This document shows positions 25,939 through 34,909 of a stretch of DNA of 56,289 nucleotides, one piece after another. The notes beneath the pieces were generated by a model that saw only the letters and a list, made by a program, of their open reading frames with translations, searched no databases and was not told where the DNA came from. Source of the DNA: Treponema sp. Its GTDB lineage: Bacteria > Spirochaetota > Spirochaetia > Treponematales > Treponemataceae. The position numbers and the translations under genes are program-made. The stretch covers positions 1 to 56,289 of the forward strand of contig PDOP01000039.1 in assembly GCA_002749205.1 (NCBI GenBank). The letters are read 5' to 3'. How positions within the stretch are numbered: position 1 is the first letter of the stretch; every line of letters starts with the position of its first letter.

Positions 25939-27891
25939 ATGAAAAAAAACACAAAAATTACAATGTTGTTGCTTTGTGTTCTGGCTGCTTTGGCACTTGT
26001 AATGTCTTGTGGCGATAGTGGAGCCGCCGGTGGAGCTGCCGGAAAAGGTCCTGTTGCAAAGGCTGAAGCTCGTTTTCAAGAAGAATTGGCAGGAGAAATC
26101 CCTGACTTTACTTCACCACCCGTTGAAGATACTAAATTAAAAGTTGAAGGCATGCCTGAAGAAGTTGTATGGCTTACAAGTTATCCAAAAGACTTGAGTT
26201 CAAAATACTCAAAAGTTGGCGGTACCCTTCATAGAGCACTTTCAGAGTATCCAACTACTTTTCGTTATACAGGCCCTGAATCAAATACAGGTACAAGAGG
26301 TTTGATGTGGACATGTGCAGACTTGGTTACTACTAACCCTGAAACACAGGAATTCATGCCTTATGCCGCTACTCACTGGGCATTCGGTGCCGATAACCAA
26401 ACTGTTTACTATAAACTTCATGAAAAAATGAAATGGTCAGATGGCGAAGTTTGTGATGCAGATGACTTTGTTTTTGCTTGGGAAGCTATGACTTCTCCTA
26501 ACTTGAATGCTCCATGGTACAACAACCATTACAGCAAGCTGGAAGTTAAAAAAATAAATCAGTTTTGTATTTCAATTAAATTTCTTGAGTCAGATACACT
26601 TCCAAGAGCATCTTTGATGGATAATGCAAGTATCAGACCTAGACCTGAACACTTTTTTAACGGTGAAATTAAAAAAGGTTGGGAAGTTGAGTATAACTGG
26701 AAAATAGAGCCAACTACAGGTCCTTATGCTATGAAAGAAGACGAAAACATCAAGGGTGAGCTGATTGTATTTGAAAGAGTAGACGACTGGTGGGCTCGCT
26801 CATATCCATATTACAAAAAGAGAGCTAATATACAAAGAATTGAGTACAAAGTAATCACCGGTGGTGCTGATATGATGGAAAACTACTTCTATAACGGTGA
26901 GTTGGATATTTTTGGCTTAGTTCTTCCGGATAAGTGGAAGAAAGCTACATCACAGGAAAATGTTACAAACGGTTATATCGACAGATATGTTATAAACTAC
27001 TATCCTGTAGAAGGTATGGGCGGTATTTTCTTTAATACTAAGGTTAAATTATTCAGCGACAAAAAAGTGCGTCAAGCTATGTACTATGCTATTGATATGC
27101 AGGGTATGATTGACCAAGCTCTTTACGGCGAATATAAGAGAAAACACAATATCGGTATGGGTCAGATTTGGGGTGGAATTGACTTCAATGATCACTCGAT
27201 CAAAAAACCTGATTTTAATCCTGATAAGGCTCGCGAAATGTTAGGCGAAGCAGGATACACAAAAGTTGGTGAAGACGGTATCTTAATGAACGATGCCGGC
27301 GAAAGAGTTTCATTCGAGTTGCTTTACAGTGCTCAGCACCATACTGAAAGACTTTCAGTTTTGAAAGAGCAGGCAAAAAAAGCCGGTGTTGAAATGGAGC
27401 TTAAACTCATGGAAAGCGGTATGTTCAATACTGTTTTGAACAAAAAGCATGATGCTTGGTGGGGTGGTATGACTACTTGGTATGAGCCAACCTACTGGCA
27501 GTTCTTCGCTAAAGCAAATGCCGACAAGCCTTCTACTAACAACTTCTTTGGTTGGTGGAGTGAAGAAATGGAAAAGCTTATTGCGATTGAAGAAAGCGCA
27601 CCACCTATTGAAGAAAAAGCTGAAAACAACAAGAAAATCGAAAGACTTGTTCATGAAGAAGCTTTGATAGTTCCAAGCTACTACCTTGACTTTGAAAGAT
27701 CCGGTGTTTGGAAATGGGTTCGCTTACCTTGGTGGGGTAACAGAAGACTTGATACAGGTGCTGACTGGACAAGCTACTATGGATATATGTGGATTGATGA
27801 AGAAATCAAAGCCGAAGTTCAGAAAGCTATGGCAGAAGGTAAAACCTACGAGCCTCGAGTTTACCACTTGAGTGAGCGCTATGTTCAATAG
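25939..27891 (+). CDS. oppA: Peptide-binding lipoprotein of the ABC importer (OppA-like)
   Basis: A 650-aa extracytoplasmic binding protein (SBP family 5) with a signal peptide and lipobox LVMSC. A Gly/Ala-rich linker is followed by the family pattern GGTLHRALSEYPTTF, then YKLHEKMKWSDGEVCDADDFVFAWE, the conserved edge of the binding cleft. The protein is rich in Trp and Tyr. It captures oligopeptides outside the inner membrane. ATG 25939 follows GAGGAGG; an upstream in-frame start is rejected because it precedes the ribosome binding site. Confidence 0.92.
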   Translation: MKKNTKITMLLLCVLAALALVMSCGDSGAAGGAAGKGPVAKAEARFQEELAGEIPDFTSPPVEDTKLKVEGMPEEVVWLTSYPKDLSSKYSKVGGTLHRALSEYPTTFRYTGPESNTGTRGLMWTCADLVTTNPETQEFMPYAATHWAFGADNQTVYYKLHEKMKWSDGEVCDADDFVFAWEAMTSPNLNAPWYNNHYSKLEVKKINQFCISIKFLESDTLPRASLMDNASIRPRPEHFFNGEIKKGWEVEYNWKIEPTTGPYAMKEDENIKGELIVFERVDDWWARSYPYYKKRANIQRIEYKVITGGADMMENYFYNGELDIFGLVLPDKWKKATSQENVTNGYIDRYVINYYPVEGMGGIFFNTKVKLFSDKKVRQAMYYAIDMQGMIDQALYGEYKRKHNIGMGQIWGGIDFNDHSIKKPDFNPDKAREMLGEAGYTKVGEDGILMNDAGERVSFELLYSAQHHTERLSVLKEQAKKAGVEMELKLMESGMFNTVLNKKHDAWWGGMTTWYEPTYWQFFAKANADKPSTNNFFGWWSEEMEKLIAIEESAPPIEEKAENNKKIERLVHEEALIVPSYYLDFERSGVWKWVRLPWWGNRRLDTGADWTSYYGYMWIDEEIKAEVQKAMAEGKTYEPRVYHLSERYVQ

Positions 27892-27918
27892 CTGATTTGA
27901 ATTATTAAAAAAAATTAT

Positions 27919-27951
27919 AAGCCTGAGGGGAATATTCCCCTCCGGCTTTTT
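27919..27951 (+). terminator. Attenuating terminator between oppA and oppD
   Basis: AAGCCTGAGGGGAATATTCC pairs with its downstream half (CCCTCCGGCTT) and runs into five T. It would raise oppA mRNA relative to the ATPase genes. Confidence 0.75.
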
Positions 27952-27965
27952 ACGGAGTGTAAGTT

Positions 27966-28955
27966 ATGAGTGCTGAAGAACTTCTTAAGATTGAAGACCT
28001 TTCTGTAGCTTTTAAAACGGGTCCCGGTGAGCCGTTGGAGGTTTTGGATAAAGTTGAATTAACATTGGAAACAGGGAAAACCCTTTCGCTTGTCGGTGAG
28101 TCGGGTTGTGGTAAAAGCGTTACGGCATCTTCTGTTATGAGAATTTTACCTCAACCTTATGGTATGATAACAAATGGAAGAATCCTTTTTGAAGGAAAAA
28201 ATATTTTGGATTTGCCGATAGAAGAAATGTATAAAAAGCGAGGCTCGGAAATAGCCATGATTTTTCAAGAGCCTATGACAGCTTTAAATCCTGTGCATAT
28301 TGTAGAAAAACAGATAGGCGAGGTTCTTGAGCTTCACAGAGCTGACATAAAAAAAATAGAAAGAGAGCCGCATATTCTCAAGGTTCTTAAAGATGTTGAA
28401 ATGCCTTCGCCTGAGCAGAGAATGAAAAATTATCCGTTTCAGCTGTCAGGTGGTATGAGGCAAAGAGTTATGATTGCTATGGCTTTGGCAGGTCGACCAA
28501 AATTGTTGATAGCCGACGAGCCTACAACAGCCTTGGATGTTACTGTGCAGGCACAGATATTATCACTGATAAAAGATTTGCAGGCAAAAACCAATATGGC
28601 TGTTCTTTACATTACACACGATATGGGTGTTGTTGCTGATGTTAGCGACAAGGTTGCCGTTATGTATGCAGGACAAATTGTGGAAACTGCTGATGTTGTT
28701 ACAATTTTCAAAAATCCACGACACCCGTATACGCGAGGATTGATTGCATCTATGCCTAAGATGGACTCGGAGCCAAAAACGCATTTGCCGTATATCAAAG
28801 GTGCGGTTCCTTCACCCAGATTGTATCCTGCAACTTGTCGTTTTGCCGAGCGTTGTTCTTATGCAACAGAATACTGTCGCACAAATCGACCTGAACTTGA
28901 AGAGATTGAACCCGGGCACACAATCAGGTGCTTTAGACATAAGGAGCTTGAGTAA
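27966..28955 (+). CDS. oppD: Peptide ABC transporter ATPase (OppD)
   Basis: A 329-aa ABC ATPase: Walker A GESGCGKS, signature LSGGMRQRV, Walker B LLIADEPTTALD and the switch histidine in YITHDMGVV. The C-terminal oligopeptide-type extension carries cysteines (CRFAERCSYATEYC). It powers the importer together with the next gene, whose ATG overlaps its stop by one base. Confidence 0.93.
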   Translation: MSAEELLKIEDLSVAFKTGPGEPLEVLDKVELTLETGKTLSLVGESGCGKSVTASSVMRILPQPYGMITNGRILFEGKNILDLPIEEMYKKRGSEIAMIFQEPMTALNPVHIVEKQIGEVLELHRADIKKIEREPHILKVLKDVEMPSPEQRMKNYPFQLSGGMRQRVMIAMALAGRPKLLIADEPTTALDVTVQAQILSLIKDLQAKTNMAVLYITHDMGVVADVSDKVAVMYAGQIVETADVVTIFKNPRHPYTRGLIASMPKMDSEPKTHLPYIKGAVPSPRLYPATCRFAERCSYATEYCRTNRPELEEIEPGHTIRCFRHKELE

Positions 28956-29920
28956 TGAGTGAAAAAAAACCAATTTTAGAATCAGTTGATTTGAAACAGT
29001 ATTTTTCGCAAGGTAGATACAGTAAGGCTGTTGTTCACGCATTAAATGGTGTGTCCATTCAGGTTTTTGCCGGAGAGACAGTTGGGCTTGTAGGTGAAAC
29101 TGGCTGCGGAAAGAGTACGCTCTGTCGTGCCATGATGCGCCTTTATAAACCAACAGCGGGTAAGATTTATTATAAGGGTAAAAGTATTGAAAATCTGCCT
29201 GAAAGACAACTCAAAGAAGTTCGCAGTAATGTGCAGATGATTTTTCAAGACCCCGCTGAATCTATGAATTCGAGAATGAATGTAGGTTACATCATTGAAG
29301 AGCCCTTGTTAATTCAAACAAAGCTCACTCCTAATGAGCGTAAAGTAAAAACTTTGAAGCTTTTAAAGGATGTAGGACTTCCTGAAGATGCTTATTACAG
29401 GTATCCGCATGAGTTTTCCGGCGGACAAAGACAGCGAATTGCTATTGCACGAGCCTTGGCTCTTGATCCTGAAATTGTTGTTTGTGATGAGCCTGTTAGT
29501 GCTCTTGATGTTTCAGTACAGTCGCAGGTTTTGAATCTTCTTTTGGATATGCAAAAAGAAAGAAATCTAACGTTGCTGTTTATTTCGCATGGTCTTAATG
29601 TTGTTAAGCACATGTCTGATAGAGTTGCCGTTATGTATCTTGGCTCTATAATGGAGATGGCGTCTTCAACTGAAATATATGAAAATCCGTTACATCCGTA
29701 TACTCAGGCTTTGATAGCGGCAATTCCCGATACAAACCCTGAAACCAGAAAACGCGCTATCCCTTTTACGGGTGAAATCCCTTCTCCGATTAATCTTCCT
29801 CCGGGTTGTCCGTTCCATATGAACTGCTCTAAGAGAATACCGATATGTATGAAAGAAAAACCTGAATATAGAGAGATATTACCGGGTCATTTTTGTGCAT
29901 GTCATGTGGTGGAATCATAG
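28955..29920 (+). CDS. oppF: Peptide ABC transporter ATPase (OppF)
   Basis: A 321-aa partner ATPase: Walker A GETGCGKST, signature FSGGQRQRIAIARAL, Walker B EIVVCDEPVSALD, switch region FISHGLNVV. A C-terminal cysteine-rich extension (CPFHMNCSKRIPIC) matches the oligopeptide subfamily. The operon ends at the terminator 30 nt downstream. In Yej systems both ATPases are fused in one protein; here they are separate, as in Opp. Confidence 0.93.
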   Translation: MSEKKPILESVDLKQYFSQGRYSKAVVHALNGVSIQVFAGETVGLVGETGCGKSTLCRAMMRLYKPTAGKIYYKGKSIENLPERQLKEVRSNVQMIFQDPAESMNSRMNVGYIIEEPLLIQTKLTPNERKVKTLKLLKDVGLPEDAYYRYPHEFSGGQRQRIAIARALALDPEIVVCDEPVSALDVSVQSQVLNLLLDMQKERNLTLLFISHGLNVVKHMSDRVAVMYLGSIMEMASSTEIYENPLHPYTQALIAAIPDTNPETRKRAIPFTGEIPSPINLPPGCPFHMNCSKRIPICMKEKPEYREILPGHFCACHVVES

Positions 29921-29952
29921 TTGGAATTAAATATTTTGTTTTTAGAAATTGA

Positions 29953-29986
29953 AAAAAACCGCGATTAAAAATCGTGGTTTTTTTTT
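29953..29986 (+). terminator. Terminator of the peptide importer operon
   Basis: AAAAAACCGCGATT and AATCGTGGTTTTTT form a hairpin with a continuous T run. Confidence 0.85.
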
Positions 29987-30097
29987 GAGATTTGACTTGC
30001 ATTTTATAAAAATAGATTAAAGCATTGTAAACTTTTAAAAGCAAAAAAAATACGCTATTGGTTGTATTTTACCCTAGCGTTAGGCATGCGCAGGATT

Positions 30098-30241
30098 GTT
30101 GCCGTGTTTTTAAAAAACACGGCAACAAAATAAACCTGCAGTTTAAATTACAAACTGCAGGTTTAGTCGGAGCCGTTAGGCGTAGTCCGTAGCTCGCCGA
30201 CCCCCTCGATGCAAGTTTACTTGCATCGAGGGGGTAACGCC
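30098..30241. repeat. Three tandem strong hairpins in an intergenic region
   Basis: Hairpin 1 (30098-30126) has 14-bp arms GTTGCCGTGTTTTT. Hairpin 2 (30132-30164) has 13-bp arms AAACCTGCAGTTT. Hairpin 3 (30200-30235) has 17-bp arms ACCCCCTCGATGCAAGT, the C-rich end resembling R1. TTAGGC occurs on both sides of the first two hairpins. No coding capacity is evident. Confidence 0.75.
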
Positions 30242-30263
30242 CAAATTCATTTTCTAATCTTGT

Positions 30264-30292
30264 TTGACTTTTTTACCGTAAAATGATAATCT
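30264..30292 (+). promoter_or_regulatory. Hexokinase promoter, leaderless arrangement
   Basis: TTGACT (30264-30269), a 17-bp spacer and extended TGA-TAATCT (30284-30292). The ATG at 30299 is exactly 7 nt after the -10 box, without Shine-Dalgarno sequence. The element is nearly identical to the rpmF promoter. Confidence 0.6.
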
Positions 30293-30298
30293 TTTGTT

Positions 30299-31612
30299 AT
30301 GGATAATTTTCATTCAAGGGTTGCTTCTTTTTTTAGTAAGTATGATTTTAATATTGCAGGGCAGCAGATTGATGTTAGCGTACGGGCTTTGTCTGAAGAT
30401 TTGCAATTGGGGTTGAAAGGCGGAAATGAGGGCGCGCCGGAGATGATTCCGACTTGGATTACGCCCGCAATGGAGGCGCCAAAAAACAAGCGGGTAATTG
30501 TGATAGATGCAGGCGGGACGAATTTCAGGTCTTTTCTTGTTGAATTTGATATGGAGGGCAAGGCTAAAATTTGTAAGTCGGCAAAATCTTTGATGCCTGC
30601 TTTGGATCGTGAATACGGTCGTGAAGAATTTTTTGATAAAATCGCAGAATACCTTGAGTATCTTCGGGATGAAGCAGAGCAGATAAATTTTTCGTTTTCG
30701 TATGCGGTGAAAATTACGCCGAATATTGACGGTGAAGTGATTCGGTTTTCAAAAGAGATTAAAGCAAAAAAAGTGCTTGGCTCGTTATTGGGTGATAGTT
30801 TGATGTGTGCATTGGCAAAACGCGGGTGGAGTAGGGTTAAGCGAGTTTGTGTTTTAAATGATACAACGGCGGCGTTATTGTCAGGCTGTTTGCCTGCCTT
30901 ATCGGTGCAACACAAAGAATATTCATCTTATGTCGGAGTCATTTTAGGCACTGGGTTTAATATTGCTTATATTGAAAACCACAGTATTCCCAAGCTCGGC
31001 GATAAAGCAAAATTACCGCAGGTTATAGTGTCGGAAATAGGTAAGTCGGATAAAGTTGCTGTTTCAAAATTTGACAAAGCTTTATATAATGAAACTTCAG
31101 ATGGCGATGTTTGTAAACTGGAGAAAATGTGCTCAGGAGCTTATCTTGGAAAATTAATTTCGATTGTAATTAGGGCTGCTTGTAGAAATCGACTTTTTTC
31201 GGATAGTTTTTGTGAAGCATTTGACAATGCTGATTATAATTTTCCTGAAATCAATAATTTTTTATGTCATGTTAATCTTGAGCAAAACAGTTTGGCTTCA
31301 GTTATAAAATCATCTAAAGGATCGGATACAGACATTGATGTTTTAAGGCGACTTGCCGACACGGTTTTAAAGCGTACTGCCCGTATTGTGGCATCTTCTC
31401 TTGCTTCCGTTTGTATAAAGTCGGGAAAAGGAAAAGAGTCGGGAAAGCCTATTTGTATAATTGCTGAAGGAACTACTTTTGATAAAGGCTTTGGATTAAA
31501 AGATGAAATTAGTAAATTGCTTTACGAGTATCTTACAGTAAAGATGGGCATATATTTTGAAATTAAACAACTTGAAAATTGTGTAGCTTTGGGTGCCGCT
31601 GTTTGCGGTTAA
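30299..31612 (+). CDS. hxk: Hexokinase
   Basis: A 437-aa sugar kinase of the eukaryote-like hexokinase type found in treponemes. The phosphate-1 loop reads VIVIDAGGTNFRSFLVEF (about residues 68-85) and a second glycine-rich strand ILGTGFNIAYIEN follows (about 215-228). It phosphorylates hexoses with ATP in the cytoplasm as the entry to glycolysis. The gene is monocistronic by context, although the flavoprotein gene follows after 37 nt with its own ribosome binding site. Confidence 0.85.
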   Translation: MDNFHSRVASFFSKYDFNIAGQQIDVSVRALSEDLQLGLKGGNEGAPEMIPTWITPAMEAPKNKRVIVIDAGGTNFRSFLVEFDMEGKAKICKSAKSLMPALDREYGREEFFDKIAEYLEYLRDEAEQINFSFSYAVKITPNIDGEVIRFSKEIKAKKVLGSLLGDSLMCALAKRGWSRVKRVCVLNDTTAALLSGCLPALSVQHKEYSSYVGVILGTGFNIAYIENHSIPKLGDKAKLPQVIVSEIGKSDKVAVSKFDKALYNETSDGDVCKLEKMCSGAYLGKLISIVIRAACRNRLFSDSFCEAFDNADYNFPEINNFLCHVNLEQNSLASVIKSSKGSDTDIDVLRRLADTVLKRTARIVASSLASVCIKSGKGKESGKPICIIAEGTTFDKGFGLKDEISKLLYEYLTVKMGIYFEIKQLENCVALGAAVCG

Positions 31613-31649
31613 TAAATAGGATTATTTTTTTGAATATAGGAGGTTCAAG

Positions 31650-34157
31650 ATGAATAAATATGTAGTAGTCGGTGGCGTTGCAGGTGGTGCAGGGGTTTCT
31701 GCAAGGTTAAGGAGATTGGACGAAACTGCACGGATAGTTATTTTTGAAAGAGGGCATCACATCAGTTTTGCAAACTGCGGATTGCCTTATTATGCCGGCG
31801 GGGTTATCGAAGAGAGAGAAAATCTTTTTGTTATGACGCCGGAGAAGTTTAAGGCGAGCTTGAATGTTGATGCAAAGGTAAGGCACGAAGTAATAAGTAT
31901 AAATAAAGAAGCTAAGACCGTAAGTGTAAAAAATCTTGAAACAGGAGAAGTTTTTGAGGAGGCTTACGATAAATTGATTTTAAGTCCGGGTGCGTCCCCA
32001 ATTCGCCCGCCAATTCCGGGTATCGATGATGAGTGTATTTTGACACTGCGCTCCGTAAGCGATATTGATGCAATAAAAGAAAAAATTGATAGCCCCGCAA
32101 CAAAAAGGGCTGTCGTAGTCGGTGGTGGTTTTATCGGAATTGAAATGGCAGAAAACCTGCATGAGCGGGGCTTAAAGGTTACGGTAATTGAAGCTATGGA
32201 GCAAGTAATGAATGTTATAGATTATGACATGGCTGCAATTATACAAAATCATATACGAGGTAAAGGCGTACAGCTTCAGCTCAAAGATGCCGTAAAATCG
32301 TTTGAAAGAAAAAACGGCGAGCTTTATGTTGTGTTAAATTCGGGAAAAGAAATTCCTTGCGATATTATAATACTTTCGATTGGGGTAAGACCCGATACAG
32401 CATTATGCAAAGCAGCTGATATTGATTTGGCAAAAAACGGAGCTGTCAAAGTAAACGAGTATTTCCAAACATCTGAAAAAGACATATACGCTATCGGCGA
32501 TGCAATTGAATACACAAGTCCGCTATTAAAAATGCCTATTACCATTCCGTTGGCAGGGCCTGCAAATAAGCAAGCGAGAATATGTGCGACAAACATAGTG
32601 AAAGGTCATACGCAAACATATTCGGGAAGTATTGCAACAAGTATTGCCAAAGTGTTTGATATGACAATTGCTTCGACAGGCTTAACCGAAAAAGGCTTAA
32701 ATCGAGCCGAGCTTCCGTTTAAGCAAATTGTTACTCATGCACCGAATCATGCCGGCTATTACCCCGGCTCATTTTTCGTTACAGTGAAGGTTTTATACAA
32801 TCCTGCTGACGGAAAAATTTTGGGCGGTCAAGTTGTAGGCATAGACGGTGTAGATAAGCGAATAGATGTTCTTGCCGCATACATAATGAAAGAAGGCACT
32901 GTGTATGACCTTGCGGAATTTGAGCATGCTTATGCACCGCCGTTTTCGTCTGCAAAAGATCCTGTAAACATGATTGGCTTCGTTGCGGAAAACGAAAGAG
33001 ACGGACTTACCAAGACGGTAACTTGGAAAGATGTAGAAGCATACAAAGAAAAAGGAGCGTTCTTTCTCGATGTACGGACAGAAGAAGAATTTGAGTTAGG
33101 GGCAATTGAAGGAGCAGTAAACATTCCGAATACTGAAATCAGAAAACGACTTAACGAAATACCGAAAAATAAACCTGTGTTTATAAACTGCGGAATGGGA
33201 TTAAGAGGTTATCTTGCCGAAAGAATACTTAGACAAAACGGTTATTCTGACACAGTAAATTTAACCGGCGGATACAAGTCTTACGAGTTTGCACACCAAG
33301 AAAAGGACTTTTTGGCTCACCCTGAAAAAGCCGAGTCTGTTACTGCTTCCGTAGCAGGTTTAAGCGGCGATGTATTTGAAGATGACGGTAGTTTTAAGAA
33401 TTCTACACCGGTAAAAGGAGATAAAAACACAATGAAAGAAATAAGGATAGATGCCTGCGGCTTACAATGTCCCGGCCCAATTATGAAAGTGAAAACAGGA
33501 ATTGAAGAATTACCCGAAGGCGGGGTGCTTTCCATAAAAGCGTCAGACCCCGGCTTTTCCCGTGATATTCAATCGTGGTGTAAACTTACCGGTAATAAGC
33601 TCTTACATCTTGACAGCGAAAAAGGCATTATAAAAGCAAACATACAAAAAGGTGCCGGTGTTCCAAAAACAAGCGGGAACTCCGAAACAGACGGAGCCAC
33701 CTTTATCGTATTCTCAAATGATATGGATAAAGCACTTGCATCATTTGTTTTGGCAAACGGTGCACTTGCATCCGGTAAAAAAGTTACGATGTTCTTTACT
33801 TTCTGGGGACTTTCAGTTCTCAGAAAGAAAAACGCACCAAAGGTGAAAAAAGATACGATGGGCAAAATGTTTGGCTCGATGTTACCAAAAGGAATGGGCA
33901 AACTCTCGCTTTCAAGCATGAACTTCGGCGGAATGGGTTCTAAAATGATGAAAGGCAGAATGAAAGCCAAAAATGTCGACCAGCTCGAAACAATGTTCCA
34001 AACCGCACTCGATGCCGGTGTTCGCTTAGTCGCATGTCAGATGTCGATGGACATAATGGGCATTACCGCAGAAGAGCTTATGGACGGAGTAGAAATTGGC
34101 GGAGTAGCAACCTACATGCATGCGGCCAGCGAAAGCGGAATTAACCTATTTATATAA
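31650..34157 (+). CDS. CoA-disulfide reductase-type flavoprotein fused to rhodanese, TusA and DsrE domains
   Basis: An 835-aa four-domain protein. Residues 1-445 are a pyridine nucleotide-disulfide oxidoreductase with an N-terminal FAD-binding site, the active Cys43 in FANCGLPYYAGG and an NADH site (VVVGGGFIGIEMAE). Residues about 450-550 are a rhodanese with the sulfur-carrying Cys in FINCGMGLRGY. Residues about 594-665 are a TusA-like domain (IDACGLQCPGPIMKV), and 680-835 a DsrE/F-like domain. The combination points to handling of persulfide or polysulfide sulfur passed between domains. The reductase half alone could reduce CoA disulfide or NAD-linked polysulfide. AGGAGG precedes the start. 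Confidence 0.9.
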   Translation: MNKYVVVGGVAGGAGVSARLRRLDETARIVIFERGHHISFANCGLPYYAGGVIEERENLFVMTPEKFKASLNVDAKVRHEVISINKEAKTVSVKNLETGEVFEEAYDKLILSPGASPIRPPIPGIDDECILTLRSVSDIDAIKEKIDSPATKRAVVVGGGFIGIEMAENLHERGLKVTVIEAMEQVMNVIDYDMAAIIQNHIRGKGVQLQLKDAVKSFERKNGELYVVLNSGKEIPCDIIILSIGVRPDTALCKAADIDLAKNGAVKVNEYFQTSEKDIYAIGDAIEYTSPLLKMPITIPLAGPANKQARICATNIVKGHTQTYSGSIATSIAKVFDMTIASTGLTEKGLNRAELPFKQIVTHAPNHAGYYPGSFFVTVKVLYNPADGKILGGQVVGIDGVDKRIDVLAAYIMKEGTVYDLAEFEHAYAPPFSSAKDPVNMIGFVAENERDGLTKTVTWKDVEAYKEKGAFFLDVRTEEEFELGAIEGAVNIPNTEIRKRLNEIPKNKPVFINCGMGLRGYLAERILRQNGYSDTVNLTGGYKSYEFAHQEKDFLAHPEKAESVTASVAGLSGDVFEDDGSFKNSTPVKGDKNTMKEIRIDACGLQCPGPIMKVKTGIEELPEGGVLSIKASDPGFSRDIQSWCKLTGNKLLHLDSEKGIIKANIQKGAGVPKTSGNSETDGATFIVFSNDMDKALASFVLANGALASGKKVTMFFTFWGLSVLRKKNAPKVKKDTMGKMFGSMLPKGMGKLSLSSMNFGGMGSKMMKGRMKAKNVDQLETMFQTALDAGVRLVACQMSMDIMGITAEELMDGVEIGGVATYMHAASESGINLFI

Positions 34158-34171
34158 AAAAAATTAGGTGG

Positions 34172-34365
34172 GCGACAAATATTTTGTCGCTCATCGCTTT
34201 TGTAACCCGACAAATTCCTTAAATCTTTTTGCCTCAAGCAGTAGTGGACAGGATGTCCACCTAAAGTAAAGAAGGGTAATAATCACCCGGAATGGGTTAT
34301 TATTACCCTCTGATTAGGATCTCGGGAAATATCGTGATAACTGCATTTGTCTAAATCAGGTTAAA
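34172..34365. repeat. Intergenic hairpins and partial R3 end
   Basis: GCGACAAA (34172-34179) pairs with TTTGTCGC (34183-34190). GGGTAATAAT and ATTATTACCC form a second hairpin near 34275-34312. The minus-strand sequence GTTTAACCTGATTT at 34352-34365 is the R3 end. GGACAGGATGTCC (34248-34260) reappears inside both direct repeats around the peptide cassette. Confidence 0.55.
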
Positions 34366-34480
34366 CGAACTGACGAAAAAAAATCACTTATGATTTTTTC
34401 TAAAACTTGCCGGTTTTATGCTTAAAAACACAAAATACCGCATAAAAACGCATAATTTTCAATTATTTTCAATAAAATGC

Positions 34481-34509
34481 TTGACTTTTTTATTCAAAAT
34501 GAGTATATT
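34481..34509 (+). promoter_or_regulatory. Promoter of the 45-aa gene, with hairpin leader
   Basis: TTGACT (34481-34486), a 17-bp spacer and TATATT (34504-34509). The leader then has GAGCA...TGCTC with inner ATGCTT/AAGCAT (34518-34546) before AAGGAGG. Confidence 0.7.
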
Positions 34510-34575
34510 ACCGCTTCAAGAGCAATGATGCTTAAAAGCATGATGCTCAATTTTAATTTAAGGAGGCCCTATTTT

Positions 34576-34713
34576 ATGAGCAAATTTTTTGAAAATTTAG
34601 TTTCAGGGTCAGGCAAAAAAGATCGTATACCTGAAGAATTGGTTTACATGAAAGAACTTAACGAAAAAGTTATGTACTGGAAGTCGTCATTGGGAAGTAT
34701 TAATATTTTCTAA
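34576..34713 (+). CDS. Small protein, 45 aa, unknown
   Basis: MSKFFENLVSGSGKKDRIPE begins a short soluble peptide that ends in KSSLGSINIF. AAGGAGG lies 9 nt upstream and a near-consensus promoter lies further up, which argues for real, possibly strong expression. There is no signal peptide, membrane segment or cysteine. I recognise no family. An R2 repeat follows it. Confidence 0.55.
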   Translation: MSKFFENLVSGSGKKDRIPEELVYMKELNEKVMYWKSSLGSINIF

Positions 34714-34746
34714 TTGTAGCAATTTATGAATTAAAAGCACAAGGGG

Positions 34747-34867
34747 TGAGGCACTTTCAAAAGGTGAGTTACTTTTTAAAAGTGCCTTCAAAGAAGCTCA
34801 TTTCATTGCGTTTTTTGGTAGATTTTGGAAGAAATTGCAAAACTCGTCCGGCTTTTTCAATTCCCTC
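34747..34867 (+). repeat. R2 dispersed repeat, copy 3
   Basis: TGAGGCACTTTCAAAAGG, CAAAGAAGCTCATTTCATTG and GGAAGAAATTGCAAAACTC match copy 1 over the whole length with scattered differences. Confidence 0.75.
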
Positions 34868-34909
34868 GGATAATTCCTTTGTGCTTTTTTATTTTAAAAA
34901 TAAGTTAAT

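Noticed and set aside
30165..30241. A tRNA-like fold after the intergenic hairpins
   Set aside because: No acceptor/D/anticodon/T arm arrangement can be drawn; the segment is a long perfect hairpin.
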